Shown one piece after another: positions 17,287-25,135 of a stretch of DNA of 64,000 nt (the first letter of the stretch is position 1; the number at the start of each line of letters is the position of its first letter). Origin of the DNA: DASXYG01 sp036502625 (lineage in GTDB: Bacteria; Actinomycetota; Actinomycetes; Streptosporangiales; Streptosporangiaceae); the NCBI GenBank assembly GCA_036502625.1, contig DASXYG010000015.1, positions 1 to 64,000 of the forward strand, read 5' to 3'. The position numbers were made by a program, and so were the translations under genes. Under the pieces are notes generated by a model that saw only the letters and a program-made list of their open reading frames with translations, was not told the DNA's origin and made no database searches.

Positions 17287-18123
17287 ATGCGAATCGGCCG
17301 AATCGTCGCGCTCGTCGCGACGGCGTCCATGGCCTTGACCACGACCGCCGCTTGCGGTGGCGGGAGCAGCGACTCGATCGTCGACAAGGCGAAGAACGAC
17401 AAGAAGCTGACGATCGGCGTCAAGTTCGACCAGCCCGGCCTGGGCCAGAAGCAGCCGACCGGGAAACTCGCCGGCTTCGACATCGATGTCGCGACGTACA
17501 TCGCGAAGAAGCTCGGCGTGCCCGCCGGCGGCATCGACTGGAAGGAGACCGTCTCCGGCAACCGCGAGACGTTCCTCCAGCAGGGCCAGGTCGACATGGT
17601 GATCGCCACCTACTCGATCACCCCGGAACGGCAGAAGAAGATCCTCTACGGCGGCCCCTACTACGTCGCGCACCAGGACTTCCTGGTGAAGGACGGCGGG
17701 CCGATCAAGCAGCCGTCCGACCTCAACGGCCACAAGCTGTGCGCCGTGCAGGGCTCGGTGTCGGCGAAGCAGGCCGCGGACAAGTTCGCCAAGAAGGCGC
17801 AGCTCCAGCCGGAGGAGAACTACTCCAACTGCGCCGAGCGGCTGCTCGGCGGGCAGGTCGACGCGGTCTCCACCGACGACACCATCCTCGCCGGCTACGC
17901 GGCGCAGAACCCCGGCAAGCTGAAGATCCTCGGCAAGGCGTTCACCGACGAGCGCTACGGCGTCGGCCTGCGCAAGACCGACAAGAAGGGCTGCCTGGCC
18001 GTCAACAAGGCCATCACCGCCATGCACACGGACGGCACCTGGGAGAAGTCGCTGAAGGCCAACTTCGGGCCCGCGAAGTTCAAGTACGACGACAAGCTGC
18101 CGGCCTTCGTCGGCTGCGGCTGA
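17287..18123 (+). CDS. gluB: Glutamate-type ABC transporter substrate-binding lipoprotein
   Basis: A 278-residue lipoprotein with signal MRIGRIVALVATASMALTT and lipid-anchored Cys23 (TTAACGGG). The mature part is a family 3 binding protein: GKLAGFDIDVATYIAKKLG, GQVDMVIATYSITPERQKKI and AVQGSVSAKQAAD. The ligand is most likely glutamate or a related polar amino acid, by similarity to actinobacterial GluB. I chose the ATG at 17287 because it begins the signal peptide and follows AGCAGAGG. A hairpin directly after the gene probably lets it be expressed above the permeases. Confidence 0.93.
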   Translation: MRIGRIVALVATASMALTTTAACGGGSSDSIVDKAKNDKKLTIGVKFDQPGLGQKQPTGKLAGFDIDVATYIAKKLGVPAGGIDWKETVSGNRETFLQQGQVDMVIATYSITPERQKKILYGGPYYVAHQDFLVKDGGPIKQPSDLNGHKLCAVQGSVSAKQAADKFAKKAQLQPEENYSNCAERLLGGQVDAVSTDDTILAGYAAQNPGKLKILGKAFTDERYGVGLRKTDKKGCLAVNKAITAMHTDGTWEKSLKANFGPAKFKYDDKLPAFVGCG

Positions 18124-18137
18124 GGCGTACCGGCGCC

Positions 18138-18168
18138 GGCCCGGTGGCCACGCATGGGCCACCGGGCC
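18138..18168 (+). terminator. Intra-operon hairpin between gluB and gluC
   Basis: Perfect 12-bp stem GGCCCGGTGGCC / GGCCACCGGGCC with a 7-base loop. It sits in the only sizeable gap of the operon (69 bases). It likely acts as a partial terminator or a 3' RNA stabiliser, raising binding protein over permease. Confidence 0.7.
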
Positions 18169-18192
18169 TGTCTGAGCTCGGAGTGACCGACC

Positions 18193-18864
18193 GTGAACGC
18201 GATCATCGATAACTTCCCGACCATCCTCGCCGGATTCTGGATGACGATCCGGCTCACCTTGATCAGCGCCGCCATCGCGCTGGTCCTCGGCACGATCCTC
18301 GCGGCGATGCGGGTGTCACCGCTGCCCGTGCTGCGCGGCGTCGGCGCCGCGTACGTCGGGCTGTTCGTGAACACGCCGCTGACCCTGGTGCTGCTGTTCT
18401 GCAGCCTCGGCCTGAACGTGAACCTCGGCGTGCAGTTCTCCGACAACGTGGCCGTGAACGGCTTCTGGCTGGGCATCCTGGGCCTGTCGGCCTACACGGC
18501 CGCGTTCGTCTGCGAGACGCTGCGCTCCGGGATCAACACGGTGGCGCTCGGCCAGGCCGAGGCGGCGCGCTCGATCGGGCTGACGTTCACGCAGACGCTG
18601 ACCGTGGTCGTGCTGCCGCAGGCGTTCCGCGCGGTCATCGCCCCGATGGGCAGCCAGTTCATCGCCCTGGCGAAGAACACCACCGTCGTCACGGTCGTCG
18701 GCGTCGCCGCCGACTCCTACGGTGTTCTGCGCAGCATCACCGAGTCGACGACCTCGAACGTCCTGGTGATCTTCATCGGGTTCGCCCTCGGCTTCATCAT
18801 CCTGACCCTGCCCACCGGGCTGTTGTTCGGCTGGTGGGCCAAGCGAGCGGCGGTGGCGCGATGA
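18193..18864 (+). CDS. gluC: Amino-acid ABC transporter permease
   Basis: Protein of 223 residues, GTG start at 18193, with five hydrophobic segments and the HisM/GlnP pattern TLILVLLFC-type first loop, LRSGINTVALGQAEAARSIGL and LPQAFRAVIAPMGSQFI, the coupling region for the ATPase. It forms the channel with the next gene. Its stop overlaps the ATG of gluD. Confidence 0.93.
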   Translation: MNAIIDNFPTILAGFWMTIRLTLISAAIALVLGTILAAMRVSPLPVLRGVGAAYVGLFVNTPLTLVLLFCSLGLNVNLGVQFSDNVAVNGFWLGILGLSAYTAAFVCETLRSGINTVALGQAEAARSIGLTFTQTLTVVVLPQAFRAVIAPMGSQFIALAKNTTVVTVVGVAADSYGVLRSITESTTSNVLVIFIGFALGFIILTLPTGLLFGWWAKRAAVAR

Positions 18865-19739
18865 GCGACCGGGCGACCGTACTGTACGACGCGCCCGGCC
18901 CGCGGGCCCGGACGCGCAACCGGGTCCTCACCGCGGTGTGCGTGATCGTCGTCCTGGCGGTCCTCTACTACGTCTACGCGAAGTTCGACGCCAAGGGCCA
19001 GTGGGCGGCGGCGAAGTGGACACCGTTCCTCAAGGGCGACGTCTGGGTGACGTACCTGCTCTCCGGCCTGGTCAACACCTTGAAGGCGGCGGCGCTCGGC
19101 GGCGTCTGCGCGATGGTCTTCGGCATGGTGTTCGGCATCGCGCGGCTGTCGCGCTACGCACTGATCCGCATCCCGGCCGGGGCGGTCGTCGAGGTCTTCC
19201 GTGCGATCCCGCTGCTGATGCTGATCTTCTTCATCCTCACCGGCTCCTATCCCCTGTTCGGCGTCTTCACCGATCCGCTGACCGCGGTCGTCGGCGGGCT
19301 GACGCTCTACAACGGGTCGGTGATCGCGGAGATCATCCGGGCGGGCATCAACGCGGTGCCGAAGGGCCAGTCGGAGGCCGCGCAGGCCATCGGGCTGCGG
19401 CCCGGCGAGGTCATGCGGACGGTCCTCCTGCCGCAGGCGATCACCGCGATGATGCCGGCGATCGTGAGCCAGTTGATCATCCTGCTGAAGGACAGCGCGC
19501 TCGGATTCATCGTCGCCTACCCCGAACTCGTCAGCCAGGCGAAGATCGGCGGCAACTTCTTCGGCAACGTGATCCCCACGATGATCGTCGTCGCGATCAT
19601 CTACATCATCGTCAACTGGCTGCTCGGCCGCTTCGCGAACTGGCTGGAGCGGCGCAACGCCCGCCGCGGCCGGGGTTCGGCCGCCGTGCCGACGGCACCG
19701 GGCGTCGACCTCGAGACGCCCACACAGGCGCCGGCGTGA
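18861..19739 (+). CDS. gluD: Amino-acid ABC transporter permease
   Basis: Protein of 292 residues with a 30-residue charged N-terminus, an extra N-terminal helix, then the HisM/GlnP permease core with EVFRAIPLLMLIFF, IIRAGINAVPKGQSEAAQAI and LPQAITAMMPAIVSQ. The C-terminus is a short Arg-rich then Pro/Thr-rich tail. ATG at 18861 overlaps the gluC stop (ATGA), so the two channel subunits are translationally coupled. A strong terminator follows the stop. Confidence 0.93.
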   Translation: MSDRATVLYDAPGPRARTRNRVLTAVCVIVVLAVLYYVYAKFDAKGQWAAAKWTPFLKGDVWVTYLLSGLVNTLKAAALGGVCAMVFGMVFGIARLSRYALIRIPAGAVVEVFRAIPLLMLIFFILTGSYPLFGVFTDPLTAVVGGLTLYNGSVIAEIIRAGINAVPKGQSEAAQAIGLRPGEVMRTVLLPQAITAMMPAIVSQLIILLKDSALGFIVAYPELVSQAKIGGNFFGNVIPTMIVVAIIYIIVNWLLGRFANWLERRNARRGRGSAAVPTAPGVDLETPTQAPA

Positions 19740-19744
19740 CGCCG

Positions 19745-19777
19745 CACGGGCCGGTCCGCGTCACGGACCGGCCCGTG
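19745..19777 (+). terminator. Terminator of the glu operon
   Basis: Perfect 14-bp stem CACGGGCCGGTCCG / CGGACCGGCCCGTG with a 5-base loop, six bases after the gluD stop. Confidence 0.85.
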
Positions 19778-19883
19778 ATCGTTCCGGTATGTGATGACCT
19801 CCCCCGTTGCCCGATCAGCGTGGCCCGTCCGGAGTAAGGTCGATGCACAGCACCCGGTATCACCTTGAGGGCACACTTCCGCT

Positions 19884-21857
19884 ATGACCGATCGCGTGAC
19901 CGCGCCGTACGGCGCCTGGCCGTCCCCCATCTCCGCCGCCGACGTCGCCGGCGCCGGAGTGCGCCTCGGCTTTCCCACCGTCCGCGGGGCGCATGTCTGG
20001 TGGCAGGAGGCCCGCCCCGAGTCCGGGGGCCGCACGGTCATCGTGCACCGCTCCCCCGACGGCACGTGCACCGACCTGATCGACGCCCCGTGGAACGCCC
20101 GCACCCGCGTCCACGAGTACGGCGGGCGCGCCTACCTCCCCATCCCCCGCGGCGACGGCTTCGCGCTCGTCTTCGCCAACTACGACGACCAGCGGCTCTA
20201 CCTCGCCGAGCCGGGCGCGGAGCCGGTTGCGCTCACGCCCGAGCCCGAGGCCCCCGGCGCGCTGCGCTACGCCGAGCTGATCCACAACGCGGCGCACGAC
20301 GAGATCTGGTGCGTCGTCGAGACCCATGCCGAGGGCGACCTCACCCGCATGCTGGCCGCGGTGCCGCTCGACGGCTCGGCGGCCGCCGACCCCGCGGCGG
20401 TGCGCCCGCTGGTCGAGGGCGGCAGGTTCTACGCCTCGCCGCTGCTGTCGCCCGACGGCAGCCAGCTCGCCTGGGTCACCTGGGACCACCCCCGCATGCC
20501 GTGGGACGGCACGCAGTTGCGCATCGCGCCCGTCGACGAGGCCGGCCGGGTCGGGAAGACCCGCGGCGTCAAGGGCGGGCCGAACGAATCGGTGCTGGCC
20601 CCGTGGTGGCGCGACGAGACCACGCTGTACCTCGTCTCCGACTGGTCCGGCTGGTGGAACCCGTACGAAGTGGGCATCTTCGGCGAGCCGCCGCTGTCGC
20701 TGTACCCCGCCGAGGAGGAGTTCGCCGGGCCGCCGTGGCAGCTCGGCAACCGGCCGTTCGTGGTGCTCGGCGACGGCCGCCTGGTCGTGCTGCACGGCCA
20801 CGGCGACCTCCGCATCGCGATCATCGACCCGGAGACCGCCGAGCTGGCCGACCTCGAGGTGCCGTACACCCACTGGCACCCCGACCTCGCCGCCGACGGC
20901 CAGACCGTGGTCGGCATCGCGGGCGGCCCCGACCGCCCGATGGCCGTCGTCCGGCTCGACACCTCCACCGGCGAGGTCGAGACGCTGCGCGCCGAGTCCG
21001 GCGGCCTGCCCGACCCCGCCTACCTGCCCGAACCGGTGGAGACCGAGTTCGAGGGCCCGTTCGGCCGCCCGGTCCACGCGTACGTCTACCCCCCGGCCAA
21101 CCCGGCCGCGCAGGCCCCCGAGGGCGAGCTCCCGCCGTACATCGTGTGGACCCACGGCGGGCCCACGAGCAACGTGTCCGGCGTCTACGACCTGGAGAAG
21201 GCGTACTTCACCAGCCGCGGCATCGGCGTGGTCGACGTCAACTACGGCGGCTCGACCGGCTACGGCCGCGCCTACCGGGAACGGCTGCGCGAGCAGTGGG
21301 GCGTGGTCGACGTGGAGGACGCCGTGGCCGTGGCCCGCAGCCTCGCGGAGTCCGGCCTCGCCGACGCCGCGCGGCTGGGCGTACGCGGCGGCAGCTCCGG
21401 CGGCTGGACCACCCTCGCCGCCGTGACCACCACCGACGTCTTCGCCGCCGGCACGTCCTACTACGGGGTCAGCGACGCGCGGAAGATCGCCGAGGAGACC
21501 CACGACTTCGAGTCGCGCTATGTCGACGGCCTGATCGGCCCGCTGCCCGGCTTCGCCCGCCGCTACACCGAGCGCGCCCCCATCACCAACGCCGACCAGG
21601 CGAGCTGCCCGGTGCTGCTGCTGCAGGGGCTCGACGACCCGATCGTGCCGCCCGCGCAGTCGGAACGGTTCGCGATGGCGCTCGCCGACCGCAAGATCCC
21701 GTACGCCTATATCGCGTTCGAGGGCGAGTCCCACGGGTTCCGCCGCGCCGAGACCAAGATCGCCGCGCTGGAGGCCGAGCTGTCCTTCTACGGCCAGACC
21801 CTCGGCTTCGCCCCGCCGGACATCCCCAAGATCGAGCTGTCCCCCGGCCGCCCCTGA
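19884..21857 (+). CDS. S9 family peptidase (prolyl oligopeptidase/dipeptidyl aminopeptidase type)
   Basis: A cytoplasmic protein of 657 residues with no signal peptide. The N-terminal two thirds form a beta-propeller of WD40-like strands. The C-terminal alpha/beta-hydrolase part shows VWTHGGPTS (oxyanion region), the nucleophile Ser505 in RGGSSGGW, Asp in QGLDDPIVPP and His in GESHGFR, so the triad is complete. Family members cleave small peptides, often after proline, or release amino acids from blocked peptides. Monocistronic between the glu operon terminator and a convergent TetR gene. Confidence 0.92.
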   Translation: MTDRVTAPYGAWPSPISAADVAGAGVRLGFPTVRGAHVWWQEARPESGGRTVIVHRSPDGTCTDLIDAPWNARTRVHEYGGRAYLPIPRGDGFALVFANYDDQRLYLAEPGAEPVALTPEPEAPGALRYAELIHNAAHDEIWCVVETHAEGDLTRMLAAVPLDGSAAADPAAVRPLVEGGRFYASPLLSPDGSQLAWVTWDHPRMPWDGTQLRIAPVDEAGRVGKTRGVKGGPNESVLAPWWRDETTLYLVSDWSGWWNPYEVGIFGEPPLSLYPAEEEFAGPPWQLGNRPFVVLGDGRLVVLHGHGDLRIAIIDPETAELADLEVPYTHWHPDLAADGQTVVGIAGGPDRPMAVVRLDTSTGEVETLRAESGGLPDPAYLPEPVETEFEGPFGRPVHAYVYPPANPAAQAPEGELPPYIVWTHGGPTSNVSGVYDLEKAYFTSRGIGVVDVNYGGSTGYGRAYRERLREQWGVVDVEDAVAVARSLAESGLADAARLGVRGGSSGGWTTLAAVTTTDVFAAGTSYYGVSDARKIAEETHDFESRYVDGLIGPLPGFARRYTERAPITNADQASCPVLLLQGLDDPIVPPAQSERFAMALADRKIPYAYIAFEGESHGFRRAETKIAALEAELSFYGQTLGFAPPDIPKIELSPGRP

Positions 21858-21864
21858 CCCCGGG

Positions 21865-22527
21865 TCAGCCGGGTGCGCCGAGCCGGCCGATGACCCGGCC
21901 GACCTGCTCGGCGTAGCGCTCGACGAGCTCGGGCGAACCGCCGTCGGCGCCGAACAGCGCGCGGGCGATCTGCGGATAGACGGCCAGGGCGTTCGCCGCG
22001 CTCATCGCGATGAGCATCAGCGCGGCCGGGTCGAGCTCGGCGTCGAGTTCGCCGGTGCGCTGCCGCTCGCGGAGCTGCGCCACCTCGTGTTCCATCCGCG
22101 CGGCGGCCTCCGCGTCCTCCTCGGCGTGGCCCCCGGTGTCGGCGAGCCCCTCCCAGGCGAGCAGCCGCCCGCCGAGCGAGCTGTCGACGCTGACCTTGAC
22201 GTACTGCTTGATCATCTCGGCGAACGGCATGTCGTCGGGGAACGTCTCGGCCTCGTACGTACGCCACCGGCGCCCGATCTCCCGGTAGAGCCCTTCCTTG
22301 CCGTCGAAGTAGTAGGCGATGAGCTGCTGGTTCACCCCGGCCCGCGCGGCGATCTCCGAGACCCGCGCGCCCGCGAAGCCCTTGGCGGAGAACTCCTGGG
22401 TGGCCGCGTCGAGGATGCGCGCCTTGGTGCGCTCGGGGTCGCGCCGCCGCTCGTGCGGCGCGGGGGCCCGCCGCCGCACCTTCGCCGCCGTCTTCGCCGG
22501 GGTCCGCGCGTCGCCGTCAGTGCTCAT
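21865..22527 (-). CDS. TetR family transcriptional regulator
   Basis: Protein of 220 residues. A basic, Ala-rich N-terminal arm of about 30 residues precedes the TetR DNA-binding domain (TKARILDAATQEFSAKGF ... AGVNQQLIAYYFDGKEGLY, about residues 33-80). The rest is a helical ligand domain. It is downstream of a second tetR gene on the same strand with 55 bases between them, so may be co-transcribed. ATG at 22525-22527 was chosen; one 9 bases upstream is also possible. Target unknown. Confidence 0.9.
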   Translation of the reverse strand: MSTDGDARTPAKTAAKVRRRAPAPHERRRDPERTKARILDAATQEFSAKGFAGARVSEIAARAGVNQQLIAYYFDGKEGLYREIGRRWRTYEAETFPDDMPFAEMIKQYVKVSVDSSLGGRLLAWEGLADTGGHAEEDAEAAARMEHEVAQLRERQRTGELDAELDPAALMLIAMSAANALAVYPQIARALFGADGGSPELVERYAEQVGRVIGRLGAPG

Positions 22528-22582
22528 GCCCGCCATTCTGCCATCCGGCCGGCGAACCCAGTCATGCGTACGGTTGAGACAT

Positions 22583-23221
22583 TCACCCGGACGGGAGCTG
22601 GCTCTCCAGGATCGTCGGTACGAGCTCGCGGGCGAAGGCCCGCGCGTCGGCGTGCATGCGGCCGATCTTCTCGACGGCCGCGGCGCCGGCGAAGCGGGTG
22701 GTGAACGCGTGGTGCTGGCAGGCGCCGAGGAGCGCGGCCGCGATCGCCGGGGTGCGCGCACCGGGGGCCAGGCGTCCGGCGTCGCGCTCCGCGTCGAGGT
22801 AGCCCATGAGCCCGGCGTGGCCGAGCAGGGGGCCGCGGCTGCGTTCCGGGCGGTCGCCCTGGAGCCAGTCGAGCAGCTCGCGGTCGGCGAGCACGGGGCC
22901 GACGATCGGGAGCAGCTCGGCGTAGAACTCCGTCTCCGCCGCGGCGAACCGTACGAGGTTCTCCTCGACCGTGTTCTCCCCGACGGAGTCCATCAGCTCG
23001 CGCATGACCTGGGCGACACCGGACGCCACCGCGCCGAACGTGGCGCCGAACAGCGCGGACTTGTTCGCGAAGTGGTTGTACAGGCTGCCTTCGGAGACGC
23101 CGGCGGCCCGCGCGATCTCCTTGGTCGTCGCCTTCGTGACGCCGCGCTCGCGGAACACCTCGACGGCGGCCTGGAGGATCCGCTCCCGCATCGGCGGCTG
23201 CTGTTTCGCCTTGCCCGGCAT
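22583..23221 (-). CDS. TetR family transcriptional regulator, probable local repressor of the MFS gene
   Basis: Protein of 212 residues with MRERILQAAVEVFRERGV and AGVSEGSLYNHFANKSALF, a canonical TetR DNA-binding domain, followed by a helical ligand domain. It is divergent from the MFS exporter gene and the 130-base gap holds two near-identical palindromes over a promoter, so it most likely represses both itself and the exporter. The ATG at 23219-23221 (MPGKAKQQ) is used; a GTG 18 bases upstream is possible. Confidence 0.9.
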   Translation of the reverse strand: MPGKAKQQPPMRERILQAAVEVFRERGVTKATTKEIARAAGVSEGSLYNHFANKSALFGATFGAVASGVAQVMRELMDSVGENTVEENLVRFAAAETEFYAELLPIVGPVLADRELLDWLQGDRPERSRGPLLGHAGLMGYLDAERDAGRLAPGARTPAIAAALLGACQHHAFTTRFAGAAAVEKIGRMHADARAFARELVPTILESQLPSG

Positions 23222-23270
23222 CGTCGGCTCCGCTCCCACCTGCGCTCGATCGGTTGGACGCTATCACGGC

Positions 23271-23317
23271 TTGACATCTGAGTGAGCGCTCACCCATATT
23301 GAGTGAGTACCCACTCA
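23271..23317 (+). promoter_or_regulatory. Promoter with two TetR-type operators for the MFS gene
   Basis: A -35 box TTGACA (23271-23276) and a -10 CATATT (23295-23300) with an 18-base spacer. Operator 1 contains the perfect palindrome GTGAGCGCTCAC (23282-23293), inside the spacer. Operator 2 is TGAGTGAGTACCCACTCA (23300-23317), palindromic at 16 of 18 positions and sharing the TGAGTGAG half with operator 1 (TGAGTGAGCGCTCACCCA, 23279-23296). Repressor bound here would block the polymerase. Confidence 0.75.
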
Positions 23318-23351
23318 GAACCCGTGACACGCCCCCGGAGGGACCTCGGAC

Positions 23352-24824
23352 ATGAAGCTGACGGCGCGAAGCGGAGACCGGGGCGCCGCCACCGGCGGGC
23401 GCCGCTGGGCCGCACTCGTCTTCATCGCCACGGCCCAGTTGATGATCGCCCTCGACGCGACGATCGTGAACATCGCGCTGCCCACCGCGCAGCGCTCGCT
23501 GCACATCGACGCCGCCGACCGGCAGTGGGCGATCACCGCGTACACGCTGGCGTTCGGCGGGCTGCTGCTCATCGGCGGCCGCGTCGCCGACCTCGCCGGG
23601 CGCCGCCGTACGTTCCTGGCCGCGCTCATCGGCTTCGCCGCGGCGTCCGCGTTCGGCGGCGCGGCCACCGGGCTCGGCACGCTGATCGCCGCGCGTGCGC
23701 TGCAGGGCGCGTTCGGCGCGGTGCTCGCGCCTACGACGCTGTCGCTGCTCGCCACGGCGTTCACCGAGGCGCGCGAGCGCGCCAAGGCGTTCGCGATCTA
23801 CGGCGCGATCGCCGGCAGCGGCGGCGCGACCGGCCTGATCCTCGGCGGCGTCCTCGCCGAGCATTTGGGCTGGCGCTGGTGCCTGTACGTCAACGCCCCC
23901 ATCGCGGTCGTCGCCGCCATCGGCGCCTGGCGCACCCTCACCCCGGCGCCCTCGACGCCCGCCCCCAACCGTCCCCGGCTCGACGTCCCCGGGGCGCTGC
24001 TGGTCACCGGGGGGCTGGTGGCGCTGGTGTACGGCTGCGGGCGCGCCGCGACGTCCGGCTGGGCGTCCGCGACGGTCGTCGGGCCGCTGGCCGGCGGCGT
24101 GATCCTGCTCGCCGCGTTCGCGGTCGTGCAGGTCAGGTCGGCGGCGCCGCTGCTGCCGCCGCGCATCCTCCGGGACCGCAACCGCGTGGGCGCGTACGCC
24201 GCGGTCGCGTTCGCCGTCGCGGGCATGTACGGCCTGTTCATCTTCTTGACCTATTACCTGCAGATCGTCCTGCGCTACCCGCCCGTCAGCGCGGGCCTGG
24301 CGTTCCTGCCGATGTCCGCGGCCGTGCTCATCGGCTCCGGCCTGGTCGCGAACCGCCTGCTCACGCGGGTGCCGACGCGGCTGCTCATCGCGCCGGGCCT
24401 GCTGCTGGCCGCCGCCGCGATGCTCCTGCTCACCCGCCTCACCCCCGAGGGCGGCTACGCCGCGCACGTCCTGCCCGCCGAGATCATGCTGGGCCTCGGC
24501 ATGGGCTGCGTCTTCACCCCCGCGTTCCACCTCGCCACCCAGGCCGTCCAGCCGCGCGACGCGGGCGTCGCGTCCGCGGTCGTCACCACGTCACAGCAGG
24601 TCGGCGGCTCCATCGGCACCGCACTGCTGAACACGGTCGCCGCGGGCGCCACCGCCGCGTACGCGCTCGCCCACCCGGGCGGCCCGGCGCAGTATGGCCT
24701 GGTGCACGGCTACGCGACCGCCGCGGCGTACGGCGCGGCCCTGTTCACCGCCGGCGCCGTCATCGCCGCCGTCCTGATCACCGCGAACCCACGAAGGAGC
24801 GATCATGCACATCGTCCCCAGTGA
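23352..24824 (+). CDS. MFS drug exporter, DHA2 (14-helix) family
   Basis: Protein of 490 residues with about fourteen membrane helices. It carries ALDATIVNIALPTAQ in helix 1, the GGRVADLAGRR motif A loop, and a motif C-like glycine pattern IYGAIAGSGGATGLILGG. These mark proton-coupled drug exporters of the EmrB/QacA type. GGAGGG precedes the ATG. It is divergent from a TetR gene and under two palindromic operators; a cupin gene overlaps its last 20 bases. The exported compound is unknown. Confidence 0.92.
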   Translation: MKLTARSGDRGAATGGRRWAALVFIATAQLMIALDATIVNIALPTAQRSLHIDAADRQWAITAYTLAFGGLLLIGGRVADLAGRRRTFLAALIGFAAASAFGGAATGLGTLIAARALQGAFGAVLAPTTLSLLATAFTEARERAKAFAIYGAIAGSGGATGLILGGVLAEHLGWRWCLYVNAPIAVVAAIGAWRTLTPAPSTPAPNRPRLDVPGALLVTGGLVALVYGCGRAATSGWASATVVGPLAGGVILLAAFAVVQVRSAAPLLPPRILRDRNRVGAYAAVAFAVAGMYGLFIFLTYYLQIVLRYPPVSAGLAFLPMSAAVLIGSGLVANRLLTRVPTRLLIAPGLLLAAAAMLLLTRLTPEGGYAAHVLPAEIMLGLGMGCVFTPAFHLATQAVQPRDAGVASAVVTTSQQVGGSIGTALLNTVAAGATAAYALAHPGGPAQYGLVHGYATAAAYGAALFTAGAVIAAVLITANPRRSDHAHRPQ

Positions 24825-25131
24825 GGACCTGAGCGCGGACGGCGGACGCTTCGAGGGCGCCGGGCACGGCGTCGCGATCTCCGCGTTCGTCGTGGACGGC
24901 GCGCCCGGCGGCGGGCCGCGGCTGCACATGCACCCGTACGCGGAGATCTTCGTGCTTCAGCAGGGCCGGATCTCGGTGACCGTGGGCGACGAGACGGTCG
25001 AGGCGGAGGGGCCGCAGGTCATCATCGCGCCGCCGGACACCCCGCACCGGTTCACCAACCTCGGTCCGGGGCGGGCGCTGATGGTCAACATCCACACCGC
25101 CGAGACGATGACCACCGAATGGCTGGAGTGA
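24805..25131 (+). CDS. Small cupin-domain protein
   Basis: Protein of 108 residues forming a single cupin barrel: PRLHMHPYAEIFVLQQGRI (motif 1, with two His and one Glu as metal ligands) and PPDTPHRFTN (motif 2, third His). Such proteins can be dioxygenases, isomerases or binding proteins. AAGGAG precedes its ATG, which lies within the last codons of the MFS gene, so the two are translationally linked and the cupin may act on the exported compound. Confidence 0.85.
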   Translation: MHIVPSEDLSADGGRFEGAGHGVAISAFVVDGAPGGGPRLHMHPYAEIFVLQQGRISVTVGDETVEAEGPQVIIAPPDTPHRFTNLGPGRALMVNIHTAETMTTEWLE

Positions 25132-25135
25132 GGGG

